Assembly (NCBI RefSeq): GCF_949282365.1
Contig: NZ_CASDOY010000019.1
Span: 1 to 30,856 of the forward strand
Origin: an uncultured Desulfovibrio sp.
Lineage (GTDB): Bacteria > Desulfobacterota > Desulfovibrionia > Desulfovibrionales > Desulfovibrionaceae
Direction of reading: 5' to 3'
Length of the DNA stretch: 30,856 nt
The position numbers and the translations under genes are program-made. A model generated the notes under the pieces. It worked only from the letters and a program-made list of their open reading frames with translations, was not told the DNA's origin and did no database searches. Positions 1 to 7,346 of the stretch are shown piece after piece (positions within the stretch are counted from its first letter, which is position 1; each line of letters opens with the position of its first letter).

Positions 1-82
1 CGCCACTCCCGCCGTGACGCGGCGCGGGAGAGGGACGGGAGCGGAGGCCGTTGCCGCGCCCGGCCCGCGGGGAGCGACGCAC

Positions 83-104
83 GGCGGGAGGGCCTGTTCC
101 CGCC
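83..104. other. Inverted repeat in the left-edge gene-free stretch
   Basis: Bases 1-199 hold no gene I can support. The only structure seen is GGCGGGA (83-89) facing TCCCGCC (98-104) with an 8-nt loop. No T run follows on either strand. It could be the end of an upstream transcription unit outside the window. Confidence 0.25.
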
Positions 105-199
105 ATCGGGACCGCCATGCCTGCCTCGTCGCGCGGGGCGCCGTCCCTGGTCCGGCACGCCCCTGTGCCGTGGTGGTGGCGCCGGGCTGCGGAAAAGAG

Positions 200-228
200 T
201 TGAGTCCCGGCACAAAACATCGTACAAG
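200..228 (+). promoter_or_regulatory. Putative sigma70 promoter for the OmpH-like lipoprotein
   Basis: A TTGAGT -35 box (200-205) and a TACAAG -10 box (223-228) are separated by exactly 17 bp. Each matches four of six consensus bases. It lies about 55 bp upstream of the ATG at 283, which has an AAGGAG ribosome site at 270-275. Confidence 0.45.
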
Positions 229-282
229 CAGGCATCAAGACTGAAACCGCGTCCCTGCGGATGATTTTTAAGGAGTATCCCC

Positions 283-978
283 ATGCGAATCCGTTTGCTT
301 GTCCTTTCCCTGCTCGTGCTCTGCCTGGCCGTCAGCGGCTGCCAGCAGCCCCAGGAACCTGCCGTCAAAGTGGCGGTGGTCGACATGAACCGTCTGCTGC
401 GCGACAGCGAGCCCGGCAAGGAGGCCAGCCGCTTCCTGGAAGGCATGCAGAAAGAGATCCAGCAGCAGATCGACGACGTGCAGGCCCGCCTGGGCAAGGA
501 CCCGGAAAACGAAGCCCTGCAGCGTGAACTGCAGGCCATCTACATGGGTGGCCAGCAGCGGATCAACGCCGAACAGCAGAACGTGGTCAGCCAGCTGCTG
601 GACCTGACCCAGCGTCTGGTCAACAATTACCGCAAGGCCAACGGCCTGAGCGTGGTGCTGGGCTCCGACGTGGCCGTGGCCTATGACCCGGCCCTGGACG
701 TGACCAACGCCCTGCTGGACGAGATGAACAAGCAGAAGGTGAACTTCGTGTCCGTGAGCAATCCCCAGCCCGCCGTCCCGGCCGCCGCCGACGCTCCGGC
801 CGCCGCGCCTGCCGAAGCTCCCGCCGAAGCTAAGGCTCCCGCCCAGGAGGTCCAGCCCGCCGCGCCCGCGGCCAAGGCCGCCGAAAAGCCGGCCGAAGCC
901 CAGCCCGCCGGCAAGGCCGCGCCCGCCGCTGAAAAGCCGGCTGCCGCCAAGGCCCCTGCCGACAGCCAGACCAAGTAA
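283..978 (+). CDS. OmpH/Skp-like lipoprotein with Ala/Pro/Lys-rich tail
   Basis: The 231-residue product starts with a signal peptide ending in a lipobox (LAVSGC, lipidated Cys20), so it should be an outer- or inner-membrane-anchored lipoprotein facing the periplasm. Residues about 28-150 look like the OmpH/Skp fold: a short VAVVDMNRLL strand followed by a long, charged, Gln-rich coiled coil (about 45-115) and a closing strand near VVLGSDVAVAYDP. Skp proteins are periplasmic chaperones for outer-membrane proteins, but they are normally soluble; here a lipid anchor is added. Residues from about 163 are a low-complexity Ala/Pro/Lys/Glu tail, which may span the peptidoglycan layer (inference). 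The start is set by AAGGAG at 270-275. A strong terminator follows at 1001-1028, so this is probably a single-gene unit. The family assignment is good; the client is unknown. Confidence 0.8.
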   Translation: MRIRLLVLSLLVLCLAVSGCQQPQEPAVKVAVVDMNRLLRDSEPGKEASRFLEGMQKEIQQQIDDVQARLGKDPENEALQRELQAIYMGGQQRINAEQQNVVSQLLDLTQRLVNNYRKANGLSVVLGSDVAVAYDPALDVTNALLDEMNKQKVNFVSVSNPQPAVPAAADAPAAAPAEAPAEAKAPAQEVQPAAPAAKAAEKPAEAQPAGKAAPAAEKPAAAKAPADSQTK

Positions 979-1000
979 GACCCTTTGACGTCCATTCCAG

Positions 1001-1028
1001 GAGCCCCGGTATGCGCCGGGGCTCTTTT
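1001..1028 (+). terminator. Rho-independent terminator
   Basis: A perfect 9-bp stem, GAGCCCCGG (1001-1009) with CCGGGGCTC (1016-1024), has a 6-nt loop and is followed by TTTT (1025-1028). It lies 23 bp after the lipoprotein stop codon. Confidence 0.85.
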
Positions 1029-1086
1029 CGTCCCTTTTGTCCGGCGCGGGCCGCGCGTGCGCGTGGCGGGCCGGATCGAGGAACCC

Positions 1087-1788
1087 ATGAAGGATTTTGA
1101 AAAATTCATCGACGGCTTCAGGAACTTCCGCCGCTTCTATTTCGATGCGGAAAACGACTATTACGCTTCCCTGAACAAGGGGCAGCACCCCAAGGCCATC
1201 GTCATCGCCTGCAGTGATTCCCGGGCCGATCCGGCCCTGCTCATGGGCTGCGATCCGGGCGACATCTTCGTGGTGCGCAACGTGGCCAACCTCGTGCCCC
1301 ATGCCGACGACGCTCTGCGCCGGGACGCGGTGCTGGCCGTGCTGGAATACGGCGTGCACCATCTCAAGGTGGAGCACATCATCGTGCTGGGGCATTCCGG
1401 CTGCGGCGGCATCCAGGCCCTGCTGCATCCTGAGAGCCTGCACGACGAGAGCTTCGTGGCCAACTGGGTCTCCCTGGCCGCGCCCGCCCTGGAGCGCATG
1501 CGCGAGGAAGTGCGCGACGAGAGCCCGGCCGAGCGCCAGCGCCATTGCGAAGAAGCCGCCATCCTGGTCTCCATCGACAACCTGCTCTCCTATCCCTGGA
1601 TACAGGAACGCGTGGCGGCCCACAGCCTTTCGCTGCATGCCTGGTACTTCGACATGGCCCGGGGCTCCCTGCTGGCCTACTTCCCGGACAGCGAGACCTT
1701 CGAGCCCCTGGTGGCCCATTGCCGCCGCTGCGGCGCGCCGGACGAGGCCTGCGACTGCGGCTGCCGCCACCAGGCCCAGGACGCATGA
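1087..1788 (+). CDS. Beta-class carbonic anhydrase with Cys-rich C-terminal tail
   Basis: This 233-residue enzyme interconverts CO2 and bicarbonate in the cytoplasm. The beta-class signatures are clear: CSDSRADP (zinc Cys42 and the Asp44-Arg46 dyad) and HSGCGG (zinc His103 and Cys106). The length is slightly above the usual ~200-220. The ATG at 1087 is chosen because GAGGA lies just upstream and the protein then begins with the normal amphipathic helix (MKDFEKFIDGFRNF); the open frame extends back to 985, but that stretch overlaps the terminator of the preceding gene. The odd part is the last ~22 residues, where Cys212, 215, 222, 224 and 226 plus nearby His residues form a compact cluster that looks like a metal-binding knuckle. 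This tail is not part of the standard fold. The enzyme call is firm; the function of the tail is unknown. Confidence 0.93.
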   Translation: MKDFEKFIDGFRNFRRFYFDAENDYYASLNKGQHPKAIVIACSDSRADPALLMGCDPGDIFVVRNVANLVPHADDALRRDAVLAVLEYGVHHLKVEHIIVLGHSGCGGIQALLHPESLHDESFVANWVSLAAPALERMREEVRDESPAERQRHCEEAAILVSIDNLLSYPWIQERVAAHSLSLHAWYFDMARGSLLAYFPDSETFEPLVAHCRRCGAPDEACDCGCRHQAQDA

Positions 1789-1820
1789 CGTTTCGTTTTG
1801 AGGGGAAGGGACTCCCTTGC

Positions 1821-1870
1821 GTTGCTGTCGATGCCCGTAGTTTCCTGCGTCACAACGGGCACGGCCCTGC
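1821..1870 (+). repeat. 50-bp direct repeat, copy A
   Basis: This copy is identical to copy B at 1892-1941 apart from T instead of C at 1838. It begins GTTGCTGTCGATGCCC. The internal core 1824-1861 can fold with outer arms TGCCCG/CGGGCA and an inner five-base stem around a TTTC loop. The 1838 change converts a C-G pair to a T(U)-G wobble, so pairing is kept. The gap 1789-2088 between the carbonic anhydrase and the transporter holds no gene beyond these repeats. Confidence 0.8.
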
Positions 1871-1891
1871 CGGGCCGCCGTCCGGTCGCGC

Positions 1892-1941
1892 GTTGCTGTC
1901 GATGCCCGCAGTTTCCTGCGTCACAACGGGCACGGCCCTGC
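1892..1941 (+). repeat. 50-bp direct repeat, copy B
   Basis: This is the second copy of the 50-bp unit, 71 bp downstream of copy A. Core 1895-1932 contains TGCCCG (1903-1908) and CGGGCA (1927-1932) as outer arms, and CGCAG-TTTC-CTGCG (1907-1920) as an alternative inner hairpin. A diverged third copy lies on the other strand at 10582-10619. Confidence 0.8.
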
Positions 1942-2088
1942 CCGCCGTCTTCCCGGTATCGGGAACGGGGCAGGGCACCGCGGCCGTCGTCCGCCTCCCC
2001 GGAGCGCAGGCGGCAGGCCCGGATCAGGGGCGGCCCCGTCTCGTGCCCGCCCGCTGGACATCCATCCCGGAGAAGCATAAGCAAGGGC

Positions 2089-3069
2089 ATGATCGAAGCA
2101 TTTTCCGCCGTTGTCCCCGTGTTCCTGCTCATCGGCCTGGGCGTCTGTCTGGACATCTTCCGCATCCTGCCCGAGAACGCCAGCCGGGCCATGAGCCTCT
2201 ATGTGCTCAATGTGGCCCTGCCGCTGCTGCTGTTCCAGATCATGGCCACCGCGCCGCTGGAGAGCTTTGCCCATCCGCAGTTCTGGCTGGGGGTCATCGC
2301 CGCGCAATTCCTCATCTACGCGATCTGCTATGCGGCCGACCGCATCCTGGCCCGTCACGACAGCGCCGCCGCCACCGTCACGGCTCTGGGCGGCTGTTTC
2401 TGCAATGCCGCCTTCGTGGGCATCCCGGTCATCACCAGCGCCCTGCCGGGCGATGCCGAGGCCCTGTTCGTGGCCGGCCTGTTCACCATCACGCCCAACC
2501 TGCTGTTCGTGGTGGGGCAGGTGCAGCTGGCCGCGCGGGACCCCTCCCGCAGCATGCCGCAGGGGCGCAAGGCCGTGCTGCTGCATGTGCTGCGTTACTC
2601 CCTGCTCTATAACGCCGTGTTCTGGGGCATGCTGGGCGGCGTGCTGGTCTCGGCCCTGGGGCTGGGGCTCTGGGGCCCGCTGGACAGGGCCGCCGCCCTG
2701 GTGGGCCATACGGCCGCGCCCTGCATGCTGATCACCCTGGGCCTGACCCTGCGGGAACGGCTGGCCTTCGTCTTCCGCCATGCGGGCGGCCACGCACTGC
2801 TGCGCCAGACGGCCCTGCAGCTCTGCAAGCTGGTGGTCCAGCCCCTGGTCTGCTGGGGCATCCTGGCCGCGCTGGGCGTCGAGGGCCTGTGGCTGGCCGT
2901 CTCGGTCATCATGTCCGCTTCCGGTTCGGCCCTGGTGGTCCCGGTGCTGGCGGATGTGCATCATGCCGGGCCGGAAGAGGCCACCCTGACGGCCCTGGTC
3001 TCCAACGGCCTGAGCCTGTTCTCGCTGAGTTTCTTCATCTGGCTGATGCGGGCCCTGGGGCATATCTGA
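2089..3069 (+). CDS. AEC-family (auxin efflux carrier-like) transporter
   Basis: The 326-residue protein is almost wholly hydrophobic, with about ten membrane segments in two halves separated by a short basic loop near residues 145-165 (ARDPSRSMPQGRKA). It opens with MIEAFSAVVPVFLLIGLGV, the usual AEC start, and has the family's re-entrant ends such as GCFCNAAFVGIPVI in the first half and SASGSALVVPVLA in the second. Family members move organic acids such as malate or malonate, or auxin in plants, across the inner membrane; the substrate here cannot be told. The ATG at 2089 gives the normal family length (~310-330). The nearest good ribosome site, GGAGAAG at 2069-2075, is 13 bp away, so spacing is longer than usual. 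No clear terminator follows; a 7-bp inverted repeat (3084-3090 with 3108-3114) sits between this stop and the convergent next gene. Confidence 0.88.
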   Translation: MIEAFSAVVPVFLLIGLGVCLDIFRILPENASRAMSLYVLNVALPLLLFQIMATAPLESFAHPQFWLGVIAAQFLIYAICYAADRILARHDSAAATVTALGGCFCNAAFVGIPVITSALPGDAEALFVAGLFTITPNLLFVVGQVQLAARDPSRSMPQGRKAVLLHVLRYSLLYNAVFWGMLGGVLVSALGLGLWGPLDRAAALVGHTAAPCMLITLGLTLRERLAFVFRHAGGHALLRQTALQLCKLVVQPLVCWGILAALGVEGLWLAVSVIMSASGSALVVPVLADVHHAGPEEATLTALVSNGLSLFSLSFFIWLMRALGHI

Positions 3070-3116
3070 GCCGTCTGGCGCCGTGCCGCCTGGTGTTGCC
3101 CGGCCGGGGCGGCAGC

Positions 3117-4637
3117 TCAGTTTCCCAGCGCGCCGCAGGGATCCCCGTGCTGGCCCAGATAGAGCAGCTCGTCGGTCATCTCCAGCAGCTCGCCCACGAT
3201 GCCGCCGCCGGTCATGGGATGGCCGAACAGGGCCTCGCGCTGGTTGGTGAGGCCGCGCCGGTCCACGGCATCGGGCATGGTGGGCGCCAGGGTCTCGCGC
3301 AGGCGGCAGGCCAGCAGATAGCCTTCGGCCCCGGGCAGGAAGATGTCCGCGAGGGCCGCGAAGCGGGCCCGCATGCCGTCCCAGGCCGCCAGCGTGGCCG
3401 GATCGGGCCGCAGGCTGCAGAGCACGCGCAGCGAAGCGTGCAGATTGTTGCAGACCGCGCCGGGCAGGCTGGTGCGCCAGCCCCAGAGCCAGGACGTGCG
3501 CTCGAAAAAAAGATTGTGTTCCACGGCCAGGTCCAGCAGGCCGCGCATGCCGTGCAGCAGGCTGCGCAGGGGCGCGGTATGCGGCGTCCGGGGCCAGTTG
3601 AAGGGGGCCGTACCGTGCAGGTCCCAGGCGGGCACCCGCTCCCGCGCCGGGTCGAGCCCGGCCAGGACGCGCAGCAGATGGGCCAGCCAGGCATTGGCGT
3701 CCGGGCTGTCCGGGGTCTCCAGATGCGAATAGCTGAGCACATAGCGGCCCCGGCCGTAATTGCCCGCCACCATCAGGGGCTGGCCGTCGAGGAAGTCCGC
3801 CGAGACATCGACCCCGTAGAGATCCTGCCAGGCTTCGAAGACCGGGCCCGGGATGCGGCTCAGGGGCAGGTCGGCCAGCCAGAAGTCCGTATCCGGCCGG
3901 TGATAGGAGGCCAGGATGCTGACGCGGTCGTCGGCCTCCGGCGCGAAGCGGCCGGGCCACCAGACCGGCAGGGAGGGCGCATGCCCGTCAGCCACGGGCG
4001 GACGGCAGTTGGCGCAGTGGCGACAGTCGTCCTCATGGCCGCGGGCGCAGCCGCGCCAGTGCGGCGGCACCAGGGCGCAGGCATCGTCGCCCAGGGCCGG
4101 GCGCAGGGGATCGGGCACAGGGGCTGCCGGCCGGGAACTGCCCGGGGAGCTGTCTGGCCGGGAGTCGTGCGGACGGGCCTGCCCGGCGGGCAGGTCGCGC
4201 GCCATGCAGGAACGCACGCGCATGCGGGCATGGCCGGAGATGAGATGGTGCAGGCGTTCGGGATAGGGGGCGCGGCTCCAGGGGCAGAGGCCCAGGCCGT
4301 CCTGGGCCCGGCGCTGGCTCAGGGCCAGTCCCGCGCCGCCGCAGAAGCCCAGATAGCGGCCGCCCGCGGCCACATAGTCGCGGATGGCCTGCCGTCCCTG
4401 TTCGCCCAGGGCCCGGGCCTTGAGCCGGGCGTTGCCGCCGGGGGCCAGCAGCAGCGGGGCCGCATCGCCACCGGGCGCGCCCTGCGGGCATGGCTTGCGA
4501 AAAAGCGCGCCATTGGCTATGTCTTGTCCCTTGACCAGCCGACAGGGCAGTCCCAGCGCGCACAGGGCGCGCCAGACCATGAGTCCCCAGATATGGGACG
4601 CATCCCAGAGAATACATACAGGGTGGGCGGCATACAT
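3117..4637 (-). CDS. BPL_N-type glutamine amidotransferase-like protein
   Basis: This is a 506-residue cytoplasmic protein. The N-terminal ~130 residues look like a class I glutamine amidotransferase fold as found in the N-terminal domain of eukaryotic biotin-protein ligase (BPL_N): ILWDASHIWG strand, LLLAPGG turn, and a nucleophile elbow GFCGGAG with Cys99. The middle is Cys/His-rich, with CRHCANCRPP near residues 193-202, a possible metal site. The C-terminal half contains LMVAGNYGRGRYVLSYSHLETP, resembling the late strand of amidotransferase folds, then an alpha-helical part with no recognised motif. No biotin-ligase catalytic domain (GRGRxxR) is present, so it should not be called BirA. 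It is transcribed away from valS with only 38 bp between start codons. The substrate is unknown. The start is the first ATG in frame and no strong ribosome site is seen. Confidence 0.7.
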   Translation of the reverse strand: MYAAHPVCILWDASHIWGLMVWRALCALGLPCRLVKGQDIANGALFRKPCPQGAPGGDAAPLLLAPGGNARLKARALGEQGRQAIRDYVAAGGRYLGFCGGAGLALSQRRAQDGLGLCPWSRAPYPERLHHLISGHARMRVRSCMARDLPAGQARPHDSRPDSSPGSSRPAAPVPDPLRPALGDDACALVPPHWRGCARGHEDDCRHCANCRPPVADGHAPSLPVWWPGRFAPEADDRVSILASYHRPDTDFWLADLPLSRIPGPVFEAWQDLYGVDVSADFLDGQPLMVAGNYGRGRYVLSYSHLETPDSPDANAWLAHLLRVLAGLDPARERVPAWDLHGTAPFNWPRTPHTAPLRSLLHGMRGLLDLAVEHNLFFERTSWLWGWRTSLPGAVCNNLHASLRVLCSLRPDPATLAAWDGMRARFAALADIFLPGAEGYLLACRLRETLAPTMPDAVDRRGLTNQREALFGHPMTGGGIVGELLEMTDELLYLGQHGDPCGALGN

Positions 4638-4675
4638 AACAGCGTACTATGGCCGCCTTTCATGGAGAAAGCAAG

Positions 4676-7336
4676 ATGGCGGATACCCTCCCCAAGGGCT
4701 ATGAGCCCCATGACGTGGAAGCGCGCTGGCGCGACCACTGGCAGGACAACAGGACCTTCACGCCCGATCCCGATGCCCAGGGCGAACCCTTTTCCATCGT
4801 GATCCCGCCGCCGAACGTCACCGGCGCGCTGCACATCGGGCATGCCCTGAACCAGACCCTCATCGACGTGCTCTGCCGTCATGCCCGCCAGAAGGGCAAG
4901 AACGTGCTCTGGGTGCCCGGCACCGACCATGCCGGCATCGCCACCCAGAACGTGGTGGAACGCGCCCTGGCCAGGGAAGGCAAGACCCGTCAGGACCTGG
5001 GCCGCGAAGCCTTCATCGAGCGCGTCTGGCAGTGGCGCGAGGACTACGGCCACCGCATCCTCAACCAGATCCGCGCCCTGGGCGCCTCCGTGGACTGGAC
5101 GCGCCTGCGCTTCACCATGGACGAAGGCCTGTCCGCCGCCGTGCGCAAGGTCTTCGTGCAGCTCTATAACGAAGGCCTGATCTACAAGGGCGACTACATC
5201 ATCAACTGGTGCTCGCGCTGCCACACGGCCCTGGCCGACGACGAAGTGGAACACGAGGCCCACAAGGGCAAGCTCTGGAAGATCCGCTACCATCTGGCCG
5301 ACGGCTCCGGCAGCATCACCATCGCCACCACCCGTCCCGAGACCATCCCCGGCGACACCGCCATCTGCGTGCACCCCGAGGATGAGCGCTACAGGCACCT
5401 GGTGGGCAGGACGGCCATCGTGCCCGTGCTGGGCCGCGAGATCCCCATCATCGCCGACAGCTATGTGGATCGCGAGTTCGGCACCGGCGCCCTCAAGGTC
5501 ACGCCCTGCCATGACCACAACGACTGGGCCCTGGGCAAGAAGCACGATCTGGAATTTTTGCAGGTCATCGACGAGGACGGCATCATGAAGGCCGAGTCCG
5601 GCCCCTACGCCGGTCTCAGGAAGGACGAGTGCCGCACGAAGATCGTGGCCGACATCGAGGCCGCCGGCGACCTGCTGGCCGTGGAGGATCTGGAGAACTC
5701 CGTGGGCCACTGCTACCGCTGCCACACCGTGGTGGAACCGCATGTCTCCACGCAGTGGTTCGTGGCCACCACCAAGCTGGCCCCGGCCGCCCGCAAGGCC
5801 GTGCCCGAACTGACCCGCATCCTGCCGGAATCCTGGGCCAAGACCTACTATCACTGGCTGGACAACATCCGCGACTGGTGCATCAGCCGCCAGATCTGGT
5901 GGGGCCACCGCATCCCGGCCTGGACCTGCGCCCGCTGCGGCGAGCTCATCGTGGCCGAACACGACCCCAGCGCCTGCCCCAAGTGCGGCTGCACCGATCT
6001 GAAGCAGGACGAGGACGTGCTGGACACCTGGTTCTCCTCGGCGCTCTGGCCCTTCTCCACCATGGGCTGGCCCGAAAAGACCAGGGACCTGGCCACCTGG
6101 TATCCCACCAGCGTGCTGGTGACCGGTTTCGACATCATCTTCTTCTGGGTGGCCCGCATGATGATGATGGGCCAGCACTTCATGGGCCAGGTGCCCTTCC
6201 GTGACGTCTACCTGCACGCCCTGGTGCGCGACGAGACCGGCCGCAAGATGTCCAAGTCCACGGGCAACGTCATCGACCCGCTGGAGATGATCGACAAGTA
6301 CGGCTGCGACTCCCTGCGCTTCACCCTGACGGCCTTCGCCGCCATGGGCCGCGACATCCGCCTTTCCGAGGCCCGCATCGAAGGCTACCGCCACTTCGTC
6401 AACAAGCTCTGGAACGCCGCCCGCTTCGCGCTCATGAACCTGCCCGGGACCGCGCCCGCCCCGGTGGCCCTGGAAAGCGTGGAAGGCCTGCACCACCAGT
6501 GGATCCTGCACCGTCTGGAACAGGTCAAGCAGGACATGGACAAGGCGCTGGAAGAATACCGCTTCAACGACGCCGCCCAGCTGGGTTACAAGTTCCTCTG
6601 GAACGAGTTTTGCGACTGGTATCTGGAACTCATCAAGCCCGACATGCAGGACGAGGCCCGCAAGCCCGTGGCCCAGTATGTGCTCTGGGTGGTGCTGCGC
6701 GAGCTGCTGCTCCTGCTGCACCCCATCATCCCCTTCGTCACGGCCGAGATCTGGAACGCCCTGCCCGTGCCCGCCGGCCGGCAGCCCACGGACATCGCCC
6801 TGGAGCTCTATCCCGAGGCCCGTCCCGGCTGCCTGCATGAGGCGGAGGCCGCCCGCATGGAACTGGTGCAGGGCGTCATCGTGGCCGTGCGCACCATCAA
6901 GGCCGAACTGAACATCAGCCCCAGCCACAAGGTGGGCCTGATGCTGCATCCCGTGGACGGGGAGCAGGCCGCCCTGCTGGAAGACTGCCGCCAGATGATG
7001 ACCACCCTGGCCCGCCTGGAAGACCTGCAGATCGGCGCTGGCCTGCACGCGCCCAAGGCCTCGGCTTCTTCCGTGGTGGGCGGTTGCCAGGTCATCGTGC
7101 CCCTCAAGGGCGCCGTGGACCTGGCCGGCGAGCTGGCCCGCCTGGACAAGGAAATGGCCAAACTGGAAAAGGACCTGGTGGGCGTGCAGAGCAAGCTGCA
7201 TAACGAAAGCTTCGTGAGCCGCGCCCCGGCCCAGGTGGTGGAACGCGAGCGCGCCCGCGCCGAACAGCTGCTGGATGCCAAGGCCAAGATGCAGGCCCTG
7301 CGCCGGCGTTTCAGCGAAGCCCTCAACGAGGAATAA
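4676..7336 (+). CDS. valS: Valyl-tRNA synthetase
   Basis: This enzyme charges tRNA-Val with valine in the cytoplasm and edits mischarged threonine. The 886-residue length is normal. The class I signatures are present: HIGH at residues 53-56 within PPPNVTGALHIGHALNQ, and KMSKS at 524-528 followed by TGNVIDP. The CP1 editing domain is represented by TTRPETIPGD and the segment around GTGALKVTPCHDHND. A four-Cys zinc knuckle is at 418, 421, 434 and 437. The last ~65 residues form the valine-enzyme-specific coiled-coil tRNA arm (LARLDKEMAKLEKDL onward). The start at 4676 is preferred over the ATG at 4649 because GGAGAAA lies at 4664-4670. A TACTAT box at 4645-4650 is a possible -10 element. I saw no T-box leader. 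The next gene starts 10 bp after the stop. Confidence 0.97.
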   Translation: MADTLPKGYEPHDVEARWRDHWQDNRTFTPDPDAQGEPFSIVIPPPNVTGALHIGHALNQTLIDVLCRHARQKGKNVLWVPGTDHAGIATQNVVERALAREGKTRQDLGREAFIERVWQWREDYGHRILNQIRALGASVDWTRLRFTMDEGLSAAVRKVFVQLYNEGLIYKGDYIINWCSRCHTALADDEVEHEAHKGKLWKIRYHLADGSGSITIATTRPETIPGDTAICVHPEDERYRHLVGRTAIVPVLGREIPIIADSYVDREFGTGALKVTPCHDHNDWALGKKHDLEFLQVIDEDGIMKAESGPYAGLRKDECRTKIVADIEAAGDLLAVEDLENSVGHCYRCHTVVEPHVSTQWFVATTKLAPAARKAVPELTRILPESWAKTYYHWLDNIRDWCISRQIWWGHRIPAWTCARCGELIVAEHDPSACPKCGCTDLKQDEDVLDTWFSSALWPFSTMGWPEKTRDLATWYPTSVLVTGFDIIFFWVARMMMMGQHFMGQVPFRDVYLHALVRDETGRKMSKSTGNVIDPLEMIDKYGCDSLRFTLTAFAAMGRDIRLSEARIEGYRHFVNKLWNAARFALMNLPGTAPAPVALESVEGLHHQWILHRLEQVKQDMDKALEEYRFNDAAQLGYKFLWNEFCDWYLELIKPDMQDEARKPVAQYVLWVVLRELLLLLHPIIPFVTAEIWNALPVPAGRQPTDIALELYPEARPGCLHEAEAARMELVQGVIVAVRTIKAELNISPSHKVGLMLHPVDGEQAALLEDCRQMMTTLARLEDLQIGAGLHAPKASASSVVGGCQVIVPLKGAVDLAGELARLDKEMAKLEKDLVGVQSKLHNESFVSRAPAQVVERERARAEQLLDAKAKMQALRRRFSEALNEE

Positions 7337-7346
7337 GGAAACTACC

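Noticed and set aside
985..1086. Upstream extension of the carbonic anhydrase to an ATG at 985
   Set aside because: It would overlap the terminator at 1001-1028 and adds a Pro/Arg-rich stretch; the ATG at 1087 has a ribosome site and the family N terminus.
268..1770. A 500-codon minus-strand open frame over the lipoprotein and carbonic anhydrase
   Set aside because: Crosses two good genes and a terminator in antisense; composition is that of a shadow.
1821..1941. A CRISPR array
   Set aside because: Only two adjacent 50-bp units with a 21-bp gap, one diverged copy elsewhere, and no cas genes.
4621..4675. A T-box riboswitch before valS
   Set aside because: Only 38 bp separate the divergent starts; no T-box motif or specifier stem fits.
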